DNA from: an uncultured Oxalobacteraceae bacterium
GTDB taxonomy: Bacteria; Pseudomonadota; Gammaproteobacteria; Burkholderiales; Burkholderiaceae_D
DNA length: 46,628 nucleotides
NCBI GenBank assembly: GCA_903862415.1
Contig: CAIOYD010000027.1
Span: 1-46,628 of the forward strand
Reading direction: 5' to 3'
Under the pieces are notes generated by a model. That model made no database searches. It saw only the letters and a list, made by a program, of their open reading frames with translations, and was not told the DNA's origin. How positions within the stretch are numbered: the first letter of the stretch is position 1; every line of letters begins with the position of its first letter. The position numbers and the translations under genes were made by a program. This document shows positions 1 through 7,348 of this stretch, piece after piece.

Positions 1-132
1 ACCCCACACCTTGCGGCGTTTCGTTACGTTGTCAGGGTCGCTCTTTATTCAGACCCCTAGATTCGCCCGGTGACACAGGCGGTTCCCTCTCCTGAAGCGG
101 GAACAACTTCTATAAGCGACTTCGTGTCGCAC

Positions 133-540
133 GTGCCCTGAAGAGACGGTCGAGGCGCTACATTGCAGTCATTCAAAACCGACTCCTCTGGATACCGTCA
201 TTCCCGCGCAGGCGGGAATCCAGTGCGCGACAGCGCTTTCGGTCTGGAATTCAAGGTTCGTGTTCATCCGAAGTTGAAGGCGCTCGCGCGCCACTGGATT
301 CCCGCCTTCGCGGGAATGACGGGAATGTGCCGATAGCGCCTGTGACTAAAGCTCTCAAACCGACTCCTGTCCTTTTTCATTGCAGTCATTCACAAGTAAA
401 AGACAATAATTTAAAATTTAATAAATAGCAACTTTTGACTCTAATGCCGCTATAGATTTTGCAACGTACATTCAAAATCTTAATCTGATCGGGTAATCTG
501 TGCCCTGAACAGACAATCGCCTTACTCCAAACCTGCCAGT
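133..540 (+). repeat. degenerate direct-repeat set
   Basis: GTGCCCTGAA followed by a similar AGAC..TCG stretch occurs at 133-152 and again at 500-519. CATTGCAGTCATTCA occurs at 161-175 and exactly again at 378-392. AAACCGACTCCT occurs at 176-187 and 357-368. The second and third repeats flank the palindromic element in reversed order, which suggests local duplication and rearrangement around its insertion. Confidence 0.55.
195..322. repeat. REP-like palindromic element with paired hairpins
   Basis: Two ~35-base arms (195-229 and 287-322) are reverse complements of each other apart from one substitution and one indel, and they are separated by about 57 bases. Each arm is also a small hairpin: the left arm contains ATTCCCGC/GCGGGAAT with a 4-base loop, and the right arm repeats the same 8-bp stem. 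The core CGTCATTCCCGCG..GGCGGGAATCCAGTG is a type of dispersed intergenic repeat known from many proteobacteria. The composite could fold as a cruciform. No coding capacity is present. Confidence 0.85.
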
Positions 541-649
541 CATTACGTTAGTGTTACAGCAAAATTTCTGAGTCGGCACGATTAGTCGGCAATACCTCCG
601 CCTCACTTTCAGTGACCATCTGAAAAGATAAAAATAGTTATAAAAATAG

Positions 650-671
650 TTATTGACTAATCAGTCAATAA
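650..671. promoter_or_regulatory. palindromic operator upstream of TetR gene
   Basis: A perfect inverted repeat has half-sites TTATTGACT and AGTCAATAA around a 4-base centre. It lies about 50 bases upstream of the ATG at 722. The TTGACT..AGTCAA style is typical of TetR-family operators, which commonly overlap the regulator's own promoter. Autorepression of the downstream three-gene unit is therefore likely, as an inference from position and symmetry. Confidence 0.75.
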
Positions 672-721
672 TAAATAAGCTTGATTCGTTGCTGTGTTGT
701 CTTATTTCTTTTCAAAATCAT

Positions 722-1081
722 ATGGCTCGACCTCGAAATTTTGACGAAGATGTTGTGGTAGCCATAGCTGGGCAAGTATTTGCTCGGCTAGGATATAACG
801 CGACATCAATTGACGATCTTCTCGATGCAACCAGTTTGCAAAGGGGAAGCCTTTATAAAGCATTTGGATCGAAACGTAATTTGTTTGAAAAAGTATTGAT
901 GGGCACCTTGTCACATGGATGGCGTGAGAGAGAGGAATCTCTCGACCTATTGATTATTGCGCTAAAGGAGTTGGTTTCCATCGACCGCCCAATCTCAGAA
1001 ATATGTCGAGCTGCATTGGTGCTATGCGACGGTGATACTGCTGAGATACTAGGAAACCGCTTACTTCAAAATCTGAGCTAA
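722..1081 (+). CDS. short TetR/AcrR-type transcriptional regulator
   Basis: This 119-residue protein starts MARPRNFDEDVV and carries a classic TetR N-terminal helix-turn-helix (about residues 10-55), including GYNATSIDDLL and RGSLYKAFGSKRNLF. An in-frame TTG lies inside the operator at 653, but the ATG at 722 begins exactly where TetR proteins normally start. The C-terminal ligand domain is much shorter than the family's usual total of 180-220 residues. It ends in a compact helical segment, so this is either a small-family variant or a truncated protein. The perfect palindrome at 650-671 supports autorepression. Fifteen bases separate it from the next gene, which has a Shine-Dalgarno AAAGGGA, so co-transcription is likely. 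The inducing ligand is unknown. Confidence 0.85.
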   Translation: MARPRNFDEDVVVAIAGQVFARLGYNATSIDDLLDATSLQRGSLYKAFGSKRNLFEKVLMGTLSHGWREREESLDLLIIALKELVSIDRPISEICRAALVLCDGDTAEILGNRLLQNLS

Positions 1082-1096
1082 CAAAGGGAAACTGCC

Positions 1097-1453
1097 ATGC
1101 CTAAAATTGAATTGACCACTAACGAATTGATAGTGCGATTGAAATTATGGGAATCAATCCTATCCTTTCAAAAAAGCATACACATTCCATTGAAAAATGT
1201 TCGGGGCGCTACCGACGACGACGGTTTCAGTGGGTGGAAACTTGGCATACGTTCACCAGGAACTGGTATTCCGGGAATAATTTCTGCTGGAACTTATTTG
1301 AAAAGCGGCGATTGGCAGTTTGTGTTTGTTACCCGAGGCACCCACCGAGTGGTCATTGAGTTGAATCACAACAAGTATAAGAGACTAATCGTTGGAGTTA
1401 AAAATGCCAGAGAGCTAGTTGTCGAAATTAACGCTGCAATTGAACAGGTATAA
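1097..1453 (+). CDS. bacterial PH-like domain protein
   Basis: The 118-residue protein has no signal peptide and no membrane segment. The pattern of short beta strands ending in a C-terminal helix (NARELVVEINAAIEQV), with an SPGTGIPGIISAGTY turn and a GDWQFVFVTRGTHRVVIEL strand pair, resembles the small bacterial PH-like proteins. These proteins often sit beside membrane or cell-envelope genes. Such proteins are usually uncharacterised, so no biochemical role is assigned. It follows the TetR gene closely with the ribosome site AAAGGGA, and precedes a membrane protein by about 125 bases. This suggests one regulated unit. The composition is AT-rich compared with the core genes downstream. Confidence 0.6.
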   Translation: MPKIELTTNELIVRLKLWESILSFQKSIHIPLKNVRGATDDDGFSGWKLGIRSPGTGIPGIISAGTYLKSGDWQFVFVTRGTHRVVIELNHNKYKRLIVGVKNARELVVEINAAIEQV

Positions 1454-1578
1454 ATTTTGAACGTGATGAGGAAATACTTTCGCTATCAAGAAATTTATCT
1501 TGGGGTGCTTGCCGTTTTGAGCATAGTCACACATTCTGATGTTGTAGTGCAAAGACGGCCAATTTATTAAGGGTAACG

Positions 1579-1926
1579 ATGAAAAACCGTTTAGCTATCT
1601 TCCTAAGTTTCATGTTTATTGTGGTTATGTTTCTAATTGCATTTTTAGCGATTTACACACTTCCTTCTGATGCTCAAATCGTTACCCATTGGGGAGGCAA
1701 TGGTGATCCAAACGGTTGGATGAATAAGTGGACTGGACTTTTGCTTCTCCCAGTCCTTGCAACATTTTTGTTTGCACTGATATCCGTATTGCCGCAAAAT
1801 TATTCTCCTCTACGGAGACCGATAAATTCGACATCTGCGGACAAGAAGATATTTGTGGCGGGGATGCTATTTCTTATGGTTGCATCTGAAGTTTTCATTG
1901 CAATTAAAGCAGTCGGATATATTTGA
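1579..1926 (+). CDS. DUF1648 / SdpI-like small membrane protein
   Basis: This 115-residue protein has three predicted membrane segments, at about residues 7-28, 52-70 and 92-110. The loop after the first segment reads PSDAQIVTHWGGNGDPNGW, the characteristic DUF1648 signature found at the N terminus of SdpI, the immunity protein against the Bacillus SDP toxin. The second half of a full SdpI is missing, so this is a DUF1648-only protein. A ribosome site (AAGGGTAACG) precedes the ATG. In position it is the third gene after the TetR-type regulator and the PH-like protein. A role in envelope stress or bacteriocin tolerance is an inference from family and context only. Confidence 0.75.
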   Translation: MKNRLAIFLSFMFIVVMFLIAFLAIYTLPSDAQIVTHWGGNGDPNGWMNKWTGLLLLPVLATFLFALISVLPQNYSPLRRPINSTSADKKIFVAGMLFLMVASEVFIAIKAVGYI

Positions 1927-2140
1927 AACACTCCAGCGTTAGTGGGCAGTCCTCAGATTAAAAATTTAGAATTAGCGTAGACTGTCTGCAAAGTGCCGAC
2001 AGTACTCATTCAATCGTACACGCTGACGTGCTCTTAACCGTTGGATCGCTGACTGACGAAATTAAATGACATCGCTTTAAAGTTAGTTTGAATTTACCAA
2101 AGATTTAAACTGCCGTCTTTGAATACCAATTGCGCATTGA
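1927..2140. other. gene-free spacer
   Basis: About 214 AT-rich bases lie between the convergent DUF1648 and antitoxin genes. No coding frame, clear terminator or RNA gene could be supported. Confidence 0.5.
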
Positions 2141-2452
2141 TTACGCTGCTAACTCTTGCAAAACTTCAGGATGCCGCATTGCAATCGTCAACAATGTTTG
2201 GGCTGCTCCAGAAGGCTGCCGCCGCCCTTGTTCCCATTCCTGTAAGGTGCGAACCGATACGCCCAATAGCTTTGCAAATAGGCTCTGCGACAAGCCCGAT
2301 TGCATACGTACAGCAACAACAGGAGATACTGGCACGGACTTTCCTTGCCCGGCAAGCATTTCGTTAATCGACTGTTCCAATTCTGCAGCCATGTCGCGAG
2401 AATCTTCCCAAGCTCGTAGCGCCTTATCGCCCATAGGTTTTTTCGATTGCAT
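2141..2452 (-). CDS. HigA-type XRE antitoxin
   Basis: The 103-residue protein has a C-terminal XRE helix-turn-helix at about residues 45-95. The segments AVRMQSGLSQSLFAKLLGVS and TLQEWEQGRRQPSG are the two hallmark helices. Its N-terminal half is charged and probably forms the toxin-binding part. The gene follows the toxin and overlaps it by 29 bases, or 11 if the second ATG at 2434 is used. Toxin-first order is typical of higBA-like pairs. The antitoxin presumably neutralises the toxin by direct binding and represses the operon through the palindrome at 2756-2774. Confidence 0.85.
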   Translation of the reverse strand: MQSKKPMGDKALRAWEDSRDMAAELEQSINEMLAGQGKSVPVSPVVAVRMQSGLSQSLFAKLLGVSVRTLQEWEQGRRQPSGAAQTLLTIAMRHPEVLQELAA

Positions 2453-2747
2453 TTTTCAACTCCTTTAGCTTTTCTCCAGCAATAGATTCAAATTCGTTTT
2501 TCGCATAGAGGAAGATCAAAACAACTTCTCCGCTTGCCAAACGGTTGTAATAAATCACGCGAACCCCGCCTGATTTACCACCACCTTGCCTCGCCCATCT
2601 AACTTTGCGTACACCACCTGAACCCTTTACCACGTCGCCCGCTTCGGGGTAGTGCGACAAATAGGCAGCAAATTCGGCACGCTCTTCTTCGGTCCAGTAT
2701 GCTGGCCAAATTCGTTGAAAGGTCGGAGTTTCGATAATCGTAAGCAT
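2424..2747 (-). CDS. RelE/HigB-type toxin
   Basis: The 107-residue protein starts MLTIIETPTFQRIWP. The body VRKVRWARQGGGKSGGVRVI followed by YYNRLASGEVVLIFLYAKNE is diagnostic of RelE/ParE-fold toxins of the HigB2 group. These typically act as ribosome-dependent mRNA endonucleases. The ATG at 2747 is preferred to an upstream in-frame TTG at 2765, which lies inside the operator palindrome. It is intact and of normal family length. Together with the overlapping antitoxin it forms a complete type II toxin-antitoxin module in the accessory block. Confidence 0.88.
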   Translation of the reverse strand: MLTIIETPTFQRIWPAYWTEEERAEFAAYLSHYPEAGDVVKGSGGVRKVRWARQGGGKSGGVRVIYYNRLASGEVVLIFLYAKNEFESIAGEKLKELKNAIEKTYGR

Positions 2748-2755
2748 TAATGAAT

Positions 2756-2774
2756 TATACGTCAAAGACGTATA
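2756..2774. promoter_or_regulatory. operator palindrome of the toxin-antitoxin operon
   Basis: TATACGT and ACGTATA form a perfect 7-bp inverted repeat around CAAAG, directly upstream of the toxin start on the minus strand. Position and symmetry fit autoregulation by the antitoxin, alone or in complex with the toxin. Confidence 0.7.
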
Positions 2775-2931
2775 AAATGATACGCCTGATTAAAAAATCT
2801 TCTCAAATTTAGGAAAGGTGCAGGTCGCGTGCGCTACGACACACTGAAATTGCAAAATGAATATCAAATAGATGGATGCCTTGAACGGCAGGTTGGTGCC
2901 GCGAACCGCCATTTGAGATCCGCCTGTAATT

Positions 2932-3657
2932 CTAAGCTGCCGGATGCCCATCACTTATATCCGATTGTCTGAACGCGTTTGCAGCTGAATTGAACGCTTT
3001 AAAGCAAATTACCGCGCTTATTACCGGAAGTCCAATGTGCAAGACAATTAGCCACCAAAGACTTTTTGTTAAGGCATATCCTATGGCAAATAAAAAGGCT
3101 GAAATGATACTTCCAATTATTTGTTTGCGATTTTGGTATCCATGTGCAAGAGCGTACGCAAAGGAAGCCAAAACAATTGCACCATATATTCCAATGATTG
3201 GAGTCAGCATGAACATTAAAAAACCGCGGTACAAAATTTCCCAACCGATACCCAATATAATATTCATTAGTATGCATAGGTTTAAGTCCATGACGCTGCG
3301 CGGCATTATTTCGCTTTGATTTACTTGATCAAGAAATTTTTTTTGAGTTTTATCATTGGCAGATTTGGGCTTCAATCCGCTTACTGCCATTATTAAAAGC
3401 ACTGAAAAAGCTGCAATCAGGCCCCACGTTCCAACAATAGAAACCGGCACATCAAATCCAAGTTCTGCAAAACCAACATCTGCAACATTCATATATGTAA
3501 ACAGAGCAGCAAGGGGAAGTACAATTCTTAAAATGGATTGCTTATAGCGTTGCGCCCTGGACAGATTTTTATTATTTTCACTATTCCTATTTAATAGGAT
3601 CTGCATAGTTGGTAAAGCCAATATGAGATAAAACGCCAAAATAAAATTCAAATACAT
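2932..3657 (-). CDS. CPBP-family intramembrane protein, altered motifs
   Basis: This 241-residue polytopic membrane protein has about six or seven hydrophobic segments. It resembles the CPBP (CAAX protease and bacteriocin-processing, Abi) family. The EExxxR motif appears as WEILYRG, with the first Glu replaced by Trp. The FxxxH motif appears as YALAH, and the last HxxxN/D motif as HIGLP. The His residues are kept but several partners are not, so protease activity is doubtful. The start at 3657 is chosen because GAGG lies about 9 bases upstream and the protein then opens with a membrane segment (MYLNFILAFYLIL). A TTG 24 codons earlier has no such support. Bacteriocin-linked or immunity roles are known in the family. 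Confidence 0.7.
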   Translation of the reverse strand: MYLNFILAFYLILALPTMQILLNRNSENNKNLSRAQRYKQSILRIVLPLAALFTYMNVADVGFAELGFDVPVSIVGTWGLIAAFSVLLIMAVSGLKPKSANDKTQKKFLDQVNQSEIMPRSVMDLNLCILMNIILGIGWEILYRGFLMFMLTPIIGIYGAIVLASFAYALAHGYQNRKQIIGSIISAFLFAIGYALTKSLWWLIVLHIGLPVISAVICFKAFNSAANAFRQSDISDGHPAA

Positions 3658-3803
3658 TGAACAATCCTCACAGTTAAATTTGTAGCGGCTAATGCATTTT
3701 TTCGTTTGAACAAGACCCTTCGAAATCAATCTCTCGGTCAGATGGCCGCAATGTGCCGTCTGTCGTCATTCAACGTTCACCTGTGCATCGCACCAAACTG
3801 ACA

Positions 3804-3893
3804 TCAGCGTACCCAATCATCATAGGACAGACCGGAAACGCGGCTAAATTCACGCACATTGTTGGTGACCACCACGCACCCCTACGCAATCGC
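3804..3893 (-). pseudogene. C-terminal remnant of a VapC (PIN-domain) toxin
   Basis: Reading the minus strand just past pmbA, the frame gives GCVVVTNNVREFSRVSGLSY followed by DDWVR and a stop. This is the typical VapC C terminus (VTNNxxEFxRVxGLxxxDW), with the conserved TNN region. An in-frame TAG at 3882-3884 interrupts the preceding residues and no upstream PIN body remains. No antitoxin gene is adjacent. It is a dead fragment abutting the 3' end of pmbA. Confidence 0.65.
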
Positions 3894-3898
3894 CAGGG

Positions 3899-5245
3899 TC
3901 AATTCCCGGCCAACGTCATATTTTCAATCAGGATGGAGCCGGTCTGTTTGGTGCCGCGTGTCAGGGTATCGGCACCGATGGCGACGATTTGACTGAACAT
4001 GTCGGACAGATTGCCGGCAATGGTGATTTCTTCTACCGGATACTGAATCACGCCGTTTTCCACCCAAAAGCCGGAAGCGCCGCGCGAATAGTCGCCGGTC
4101 ATGTAATTGACACCGTCACCCATCAATTCCGTGACCAGCAAACCTGTGCCCATTTTTTTTAGCATGGCGGCAAAATTGTCGCGCGATTTGGTCAGGCTGG
4201 AGGTGAAAGCCAGATTGTGCGAGCCACCAGAATTGCCAGTGGTTTTCATGCCCAGTTTGCGGGCCGAATAGGTAGAGAGAAAATAGCCCTGCAAGACACC
4301 GTTATGCACCACATCGCGCTTCTGGGTTTTCACGCCCTCACCATCAAACGCGGACGAACCGGCGGCGCCGATGATGTGCGGGTCTTCGGTTAGCTGTATA
4401 TGTTTCGGGAATATCTGCTTACCCAGACTGTCAAGCATGAAGGTCGAACGACGATACAGAGCCCCGCCCGAGACGGAATGCACCAGCGCGCCGATGAGGC
4501 CCACGGCCAGCGGCGCTTCAAACAATACCGGACATTTGCGGGTACTCAGTTTGCGTGCATGCAGGCGCGACAGGGCTCGCTCGGCAGCATACTGACCAAT
4601 CGCTTCAGGTGCGGCCAATTTTTTGGGATTGCGCTGGGAAGAATACCAGTAGTCGCGCTGCATATGCGCGCCGCGACCGGCAATCGGCGCCACGGAAATG
4701 GTATGGCGTGAAAATGGATAGCCACCGATAAAACCGGCCGAATTGGCCGCCACAAACTGCGACTGGTTAACATACACACCCGCACCTTCACTGTTTTTGA
4801 TGCGCGCATCAACGGCAAAGCTGGCGGCTTCGCAACGCTGGGCTATCGTCAGTGCTTCTTCCGTGCTGATTTTCCAGGCATGAAACAGTTTCAAATCCCG
4901 GGGCTGCATTTCCAGCATATCGGCGTCGGGCAAGCCGGCACAGTCGTCGGCGGCGGTAAAGCGCGCGATGTTGTAGGCAGCGTCGACTGTGGCTTTTAAG
5001 GCTTCCACCGAAAAATCCGAGGAACTGGCATTGCCGCGCTGTTGTCCGATGTATACCGTAACGCCAACGCCTTTATCCTTGTTTTGCTCAATAGTTTCTA
5101 TTTTACTACGACGCACTCCCACCGACAGACCTGTCCCCTCACTGATCTCGACCGCTGCGGACGTTGCTCCTTTGTTACTGGCAAAACGCAAAACATCCTG
5201 GGCTAATTGCTTTAATTGGTCTTGACTATAGGTAAATGCGCTCAT
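3899..5245 (-). CDS. pmbA: metalloprotease-family protein PmbA/TldE
   Basis: The 448-residue protein is the TldE (PmbA) partner of the TldD/TldE heterodimer. In enterobacteria that complex degrades the antitoxin CcdA, matures microcin B17 and processes small modified peptides. The family features seen are an N-terminal domain with GVGVTVYIGQQRGNASSSD and a C-terminal beta-barrel region with GMKTTGNSGGSHNLAF and LMGDGVNYMTGDYSRGASGF. Like other TldE proteins it lacks the HExxxH zinc site, which is supplied by TldD, encoded at 11670-13115 in this window. Length and both ends are normal for the family. It is divergent from yjgA with about 90 bases between them, an arrangement common in proteobacteria. 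Confidence 0.95.
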   Translation of the reverse strand: MSAFTYSQDQLKQLAQDVLRFASNKGATSAAVEISEGTGLSVGVRRSKIETIEQNKDKGVGVTVYIGQQRGNASSSDFSVEALKATVDAAYNIARFTAADDCAGLPDADMLEMQPRDLKLFHAWKISTEEALTIAQRCEAASFAVDARIKNSEGAGVYVNQSQFVAANSAGFIGGYPFSRHTISVAPIAGRGAHMQRDYWYSSQRNPKKLAAPEAIGQYAAERALSRLHARKLSTRKCPVLFEAPLAVGLIGALVHSVSGGALYRRSTFMLDSLGKQIFPKHIQLTEDPHIIGAAGSSAFDGEGVKTQKRDVVHNGVLQGYFLSTYSARKLGMKTTGNSGGSHNLAFTSSLTKSRDNFAAMLKKMGTGLLVTELMGDGVNYMTGDYSRGASGFWVENGVIQYPVEEITIAGNLSDMFSQIVAIGADTLTRGTKQTGSILIENMTLAGN

Positions 5246-5335
5246 TGGACTTTGGGGGCGGGGTTAAAAAGAGTATGATAGCAGTCTTCAGTTGCTATTT
5301 CAGCGTTACATCCTGTTTTAAAGATAATTACACCT

Positions 5336-5938
5336 ATGCCCAATCCAAACCGAAGCTCCTGTGGATTTCAATCCACTGAATTCGAGCAAGAATATGAACG
5401 TCCTTCCAAATCCCAGCTGAAGCGCGAAATGACTGCGCTGCAAAAATTGGGGCAGGAACTCATCGACCAGCCACGTGACCGCGTCAAACGCGTCCCCATG
5501 CCGGAAGATGTGCGCGATGCCATCCTCGAATGCCAGCTGATCAAGGATCATGAAGGCCGTCGCCGTCAGTTACAGTATGTCGGCAAAAAAATGCGCACTC
5601 TCGATGCCACAGAGCTGGCCGTGATTCAGCAAACCATCGACAGCTGGCGCGGTGCTTCCAAGGCCGAAACCGCGACTATGCACTCGTTTGAAAAAAAGCG
5701 CGACAAATTGCTCACCGATGACAAGGCCCTGACAGAATTGCTCGAACAGCATCCGCATCTCGATGCCCAGCATCTGCGCACGCTGATCCGCAATGCCCGC
5801 AAGGAACAGGCCGAAAACAAACCGCCAAAAGCGTACCGCGAAATTTTCCAGATCCTCAAACAGTTGCATGCAGAAAGCAAGAAGGCTTCGGAGGATGACG
5901 AAGCCGAACAACTTGAGGATGAGGATGACGGGTTTTAA
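5336..5938 (+). CDS. yjgA: ribosome-associated protein YjgA (DarP, DUF615)
   Basis: This 200-residue protein is highly charged and mostly helical, a member of the DUF615 family. E. coli YjgA/DarP binds late 50S precursors and assists large-subunit maturation. Typical segments are PSKSQLKREMTALQKLG near the N terminus, then LIKDHEGRRRQLQYVGKKMR, and an acidic tail ([17 protein letters not shown]). It is divergently transcribed from pmbA. Its end overlaps the start of mog by 14 bases, so translation of the two is probably coupled. Confidence 0.93.
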   Translation: MPNPNRSSCGFQSTEFEQEYERPSKSQLKREMTALQKLGQELIDQPRDRVKRVPMPEDVRDAILECQLIKDHEGRRRQLQYVGKKMRTLDATELAVIQQTIDSWRGASKAETATMHSFEKKRDKLLTDDKALTELLEQHPHLDAQHLRTLIRNARKEQAENKPPKAYREIFQILKQLHAESKKASEDDEAEQLEDEDDGF

Positions 5939-6551
5939 TTCACCAGCGCCGCTGTTGCGCATCGGCCTGGTTTCCGTATCCGACCGGGCATCTGCTGGCA
6001 ACTATGACGATCTGGGACTGCCAGCACTGCAGGACTGGCTAGTCAGCTGCCTGCAAACACCGTTTGAATTCGTCACCCGCTTAATTCCCGATGAACGCGC
6101 CATCATCGAACACACCCTGATGACGCTGGTGGATAATCAACGCTGCCATCTGGTGCTCACTACCGGTGGCACCGGTCCGGCGCGCCGCGATGTCACTCCG
6201 GAAGCCACTCTGGCCGTGGGTAGCAAGCCCATGCCGGGCTTTGGTGAACAGATGCGTCAGATCAGCCTGCATTTTGTACCGACCGCCATTCTGTCGCGTC
6301 AGGTGGGTGTGATCCGCGAAACCACCGATCATGCGGCACTGATTTTCAATCTGCCAGGTCAACCAAAAGCGATCCGCGAAACCCTTGAAGGCTTGCGCGA
6401 CGACAGCGGCAACATCATCGTCCCCGGGATTTTTGCCGCCGTTCCTTACTGTATCGATTTAATCGGTGGACCGTATATCGAAACCAATCCGGTTGTCTGC
6501 AAGGCCTTCCGGCCCAAATCTGCACTCAAACCGACGTCAACAATGCCATAA
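5925..6551 (+). CDS. mog: molybdopterin adenylyltransferase Mog
   Basis: The 208-residue protein catalyses adenylylation of molybdopterin before molybdenum insertion. The diagnostic MoaB/Mog segment [20 protein letters not shown] is intact, followed by [20 protein letters not shown] and the C-terminal [16 protein letters not shown] longer in-frame extension exists upstream, but it lies within yjgA and has no family similarity. The ATG at 5925 follows GAGGATGAGG, a good ribosome site, and gives a normal length. The gene overlaps the yjgA end. moaC, from the same pathway, lies separately at 32267-32770. Confidence 0.93.
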   Translation: MTGFNSPAPLLRIGLVSVSDRASAGNYDDLGLPALQDWLVSCLQTPFEFVTRLIPDERAIIEHTLMTLVDNQRCHLVLTTGGTGPARRDVTPEATLAVGSKPMPGFGEQMRQISLHFVPTAILSRQVGVIRETTDHAALIFNLPGQPKAIRETLEGLRDDSGNIIVPGIFAAVPYCIDLIGGPYIETNPVVCKAFRPKSALKPTSTMP

Positions 6552-6588
6552 TTGGAAACTGAGCAGCAAACTGAACAGGAAATTGAAC

Positions 6589-7245
6589 ATGACACTGAGT
6601 ACCATCGAACTTGAAACCGCTCCCCACCCCACCGTCTCGGTCATCTGGCTGCATGGACTTGGTGCTGATGGCAATGACTTTGTTCCGATTGTCAAAGAAC
6701 TGGATTTACGTGGCTGTCCCGGCATTCGGTTTGTGTTCCCGAATGCGCCGCAGATTCCTGTGACCGTCAACGGCGGTTATGTCATGCCCGCCTGGTACGA
6801 TATCCGCAATGCCGACATCGCCAACCGCGAGGATGAAACCGGCTTGCGCGCTTCTCAGGTGGCCATCGAAGCATTGATCAGTAAAGAACAAAACCGTGGC
6901 GCACAAAAGATTATCCTGGCCGGTTTTTCTCAGGGATGCGCCATGACGTTGCAAACCGGTTTGCGACAATCATCAACACTGGCCGGACTATTGTGTCTGT
7001 CCGGTTATGTGCCACTGGCGGCACTGGTGGCAGGCGAGCGCCATCTGGCTAACCAGAATGCGCCGATTTTCATGGCCCATGGGCGCTCCGATCCGGTGAT
7101 ACCGCTGCAGCGCGCCGAACAGTCACGCGACTTATTAAAACAGCTCGGCTACTCCGTCGAATGGCACGACTACGCCATGCCGCACACGGTGAGTCTGGAA
7201 GAAATTACCGACATCGGTAACTGGTTCAGAAAAGTCCTTTCCTGA
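6589..7245 (+). CDS. alpha/beta-hydrolase, carboxylesterase/phospholipase family
   Basis: This 218-residue cytoplasmic hydrolase belongs to the YpfH / acyl-protein-thioesterase-like group (Abhydrolase_2). An oxyanion-region motif VIWLHGLGADGNDF opens the domain. The nucleophile elbow is GFSQG (Ser114), followed by Asp168 in GRSDPVIP and His199 in AMPHTVS, so the triad is complete. The ATG at 6589 has an AGGA ribosome site. The upstream in-frame extension lies inside mog and is discounted. Substrate cannot be deduced; short-chain esters or acyl-thioesters are typical. It follows mog by 37 bases and may share its transcript. Confidence 0.9.
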   Translation: MTLSTIELETAPHPTVSVIWLHGLGADGNDFVPIVKELDLRGCPGIRFVFPNAPQIPVTVNGGYVMPAWYDIRNADIANREDETGLRASQVAIEALISKEQNRGAQKIILAGFSQGCAMTLQTGLRQSSTLAGLLCLSGYVPLAALVAGERHLANQNAPIFMAHGRSDPVIPLQRAEQSRDLLKQLGYSVEWHDYAMPHTVSLEEITDIGNWFRKVLS

Positions 7246-7318
7246 GGTGCTTGTGGTGCAAAGATAAACCGCTGCTGCCTGAATGAATATACCTGAGGAG
7301 TGCGGATTGTTATGTTAA

Positions 7319-7345
7319 GGTAGCGGAACTTTAAAGTCCGCTACC
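7319..7345. promoter_or_regulatory. near-perfect palindrome abutting the Nramp start
   Basis: GGTAGCGGA and TCCGCTACC flank a centre that is itself complementary (CTTTAAAG), so all 27 bases form a palindrome with one extra A. It ends three bases before the ATG at 7349 and no Shine-Dalgarno sequence is visible. It could be an operator or an mRNA hairpin that controls initiation. There is no U-tract, so it is not a standard terminator. Confidence 0.5.
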
Positions 7346-7348
7346 CAA

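Larger units (their letters stand above)
1..649. other. gene-free accessory stretch with repeats
   Basis: No convincing coding frame is visible on either strand in these roughly 650 bases. The stretch holds a long palindromic element (195-322), degenerate direct repeats, and an AT-rich tract from about 400 to 480. It leads into the operator in front of the TetR-type gene. The repeats and lack of genes fit an accessory or recombination-prone border, which is an inference. Confidence 0.6.

Noticed and set aside
1-2900. Possible integron cassette array: small unrelated genes with repeats between them
   Set aside because: No paired attC core sites (RYYYAAC..GTTRRRY) could be found, and genes lie on both strands.
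5793-5924. 44-residue N-terminal extension of Mog
   Set aside because: It is an out-of-frame reading of the yjgA 3' end and is Arg/Lys-rich without family similarity.
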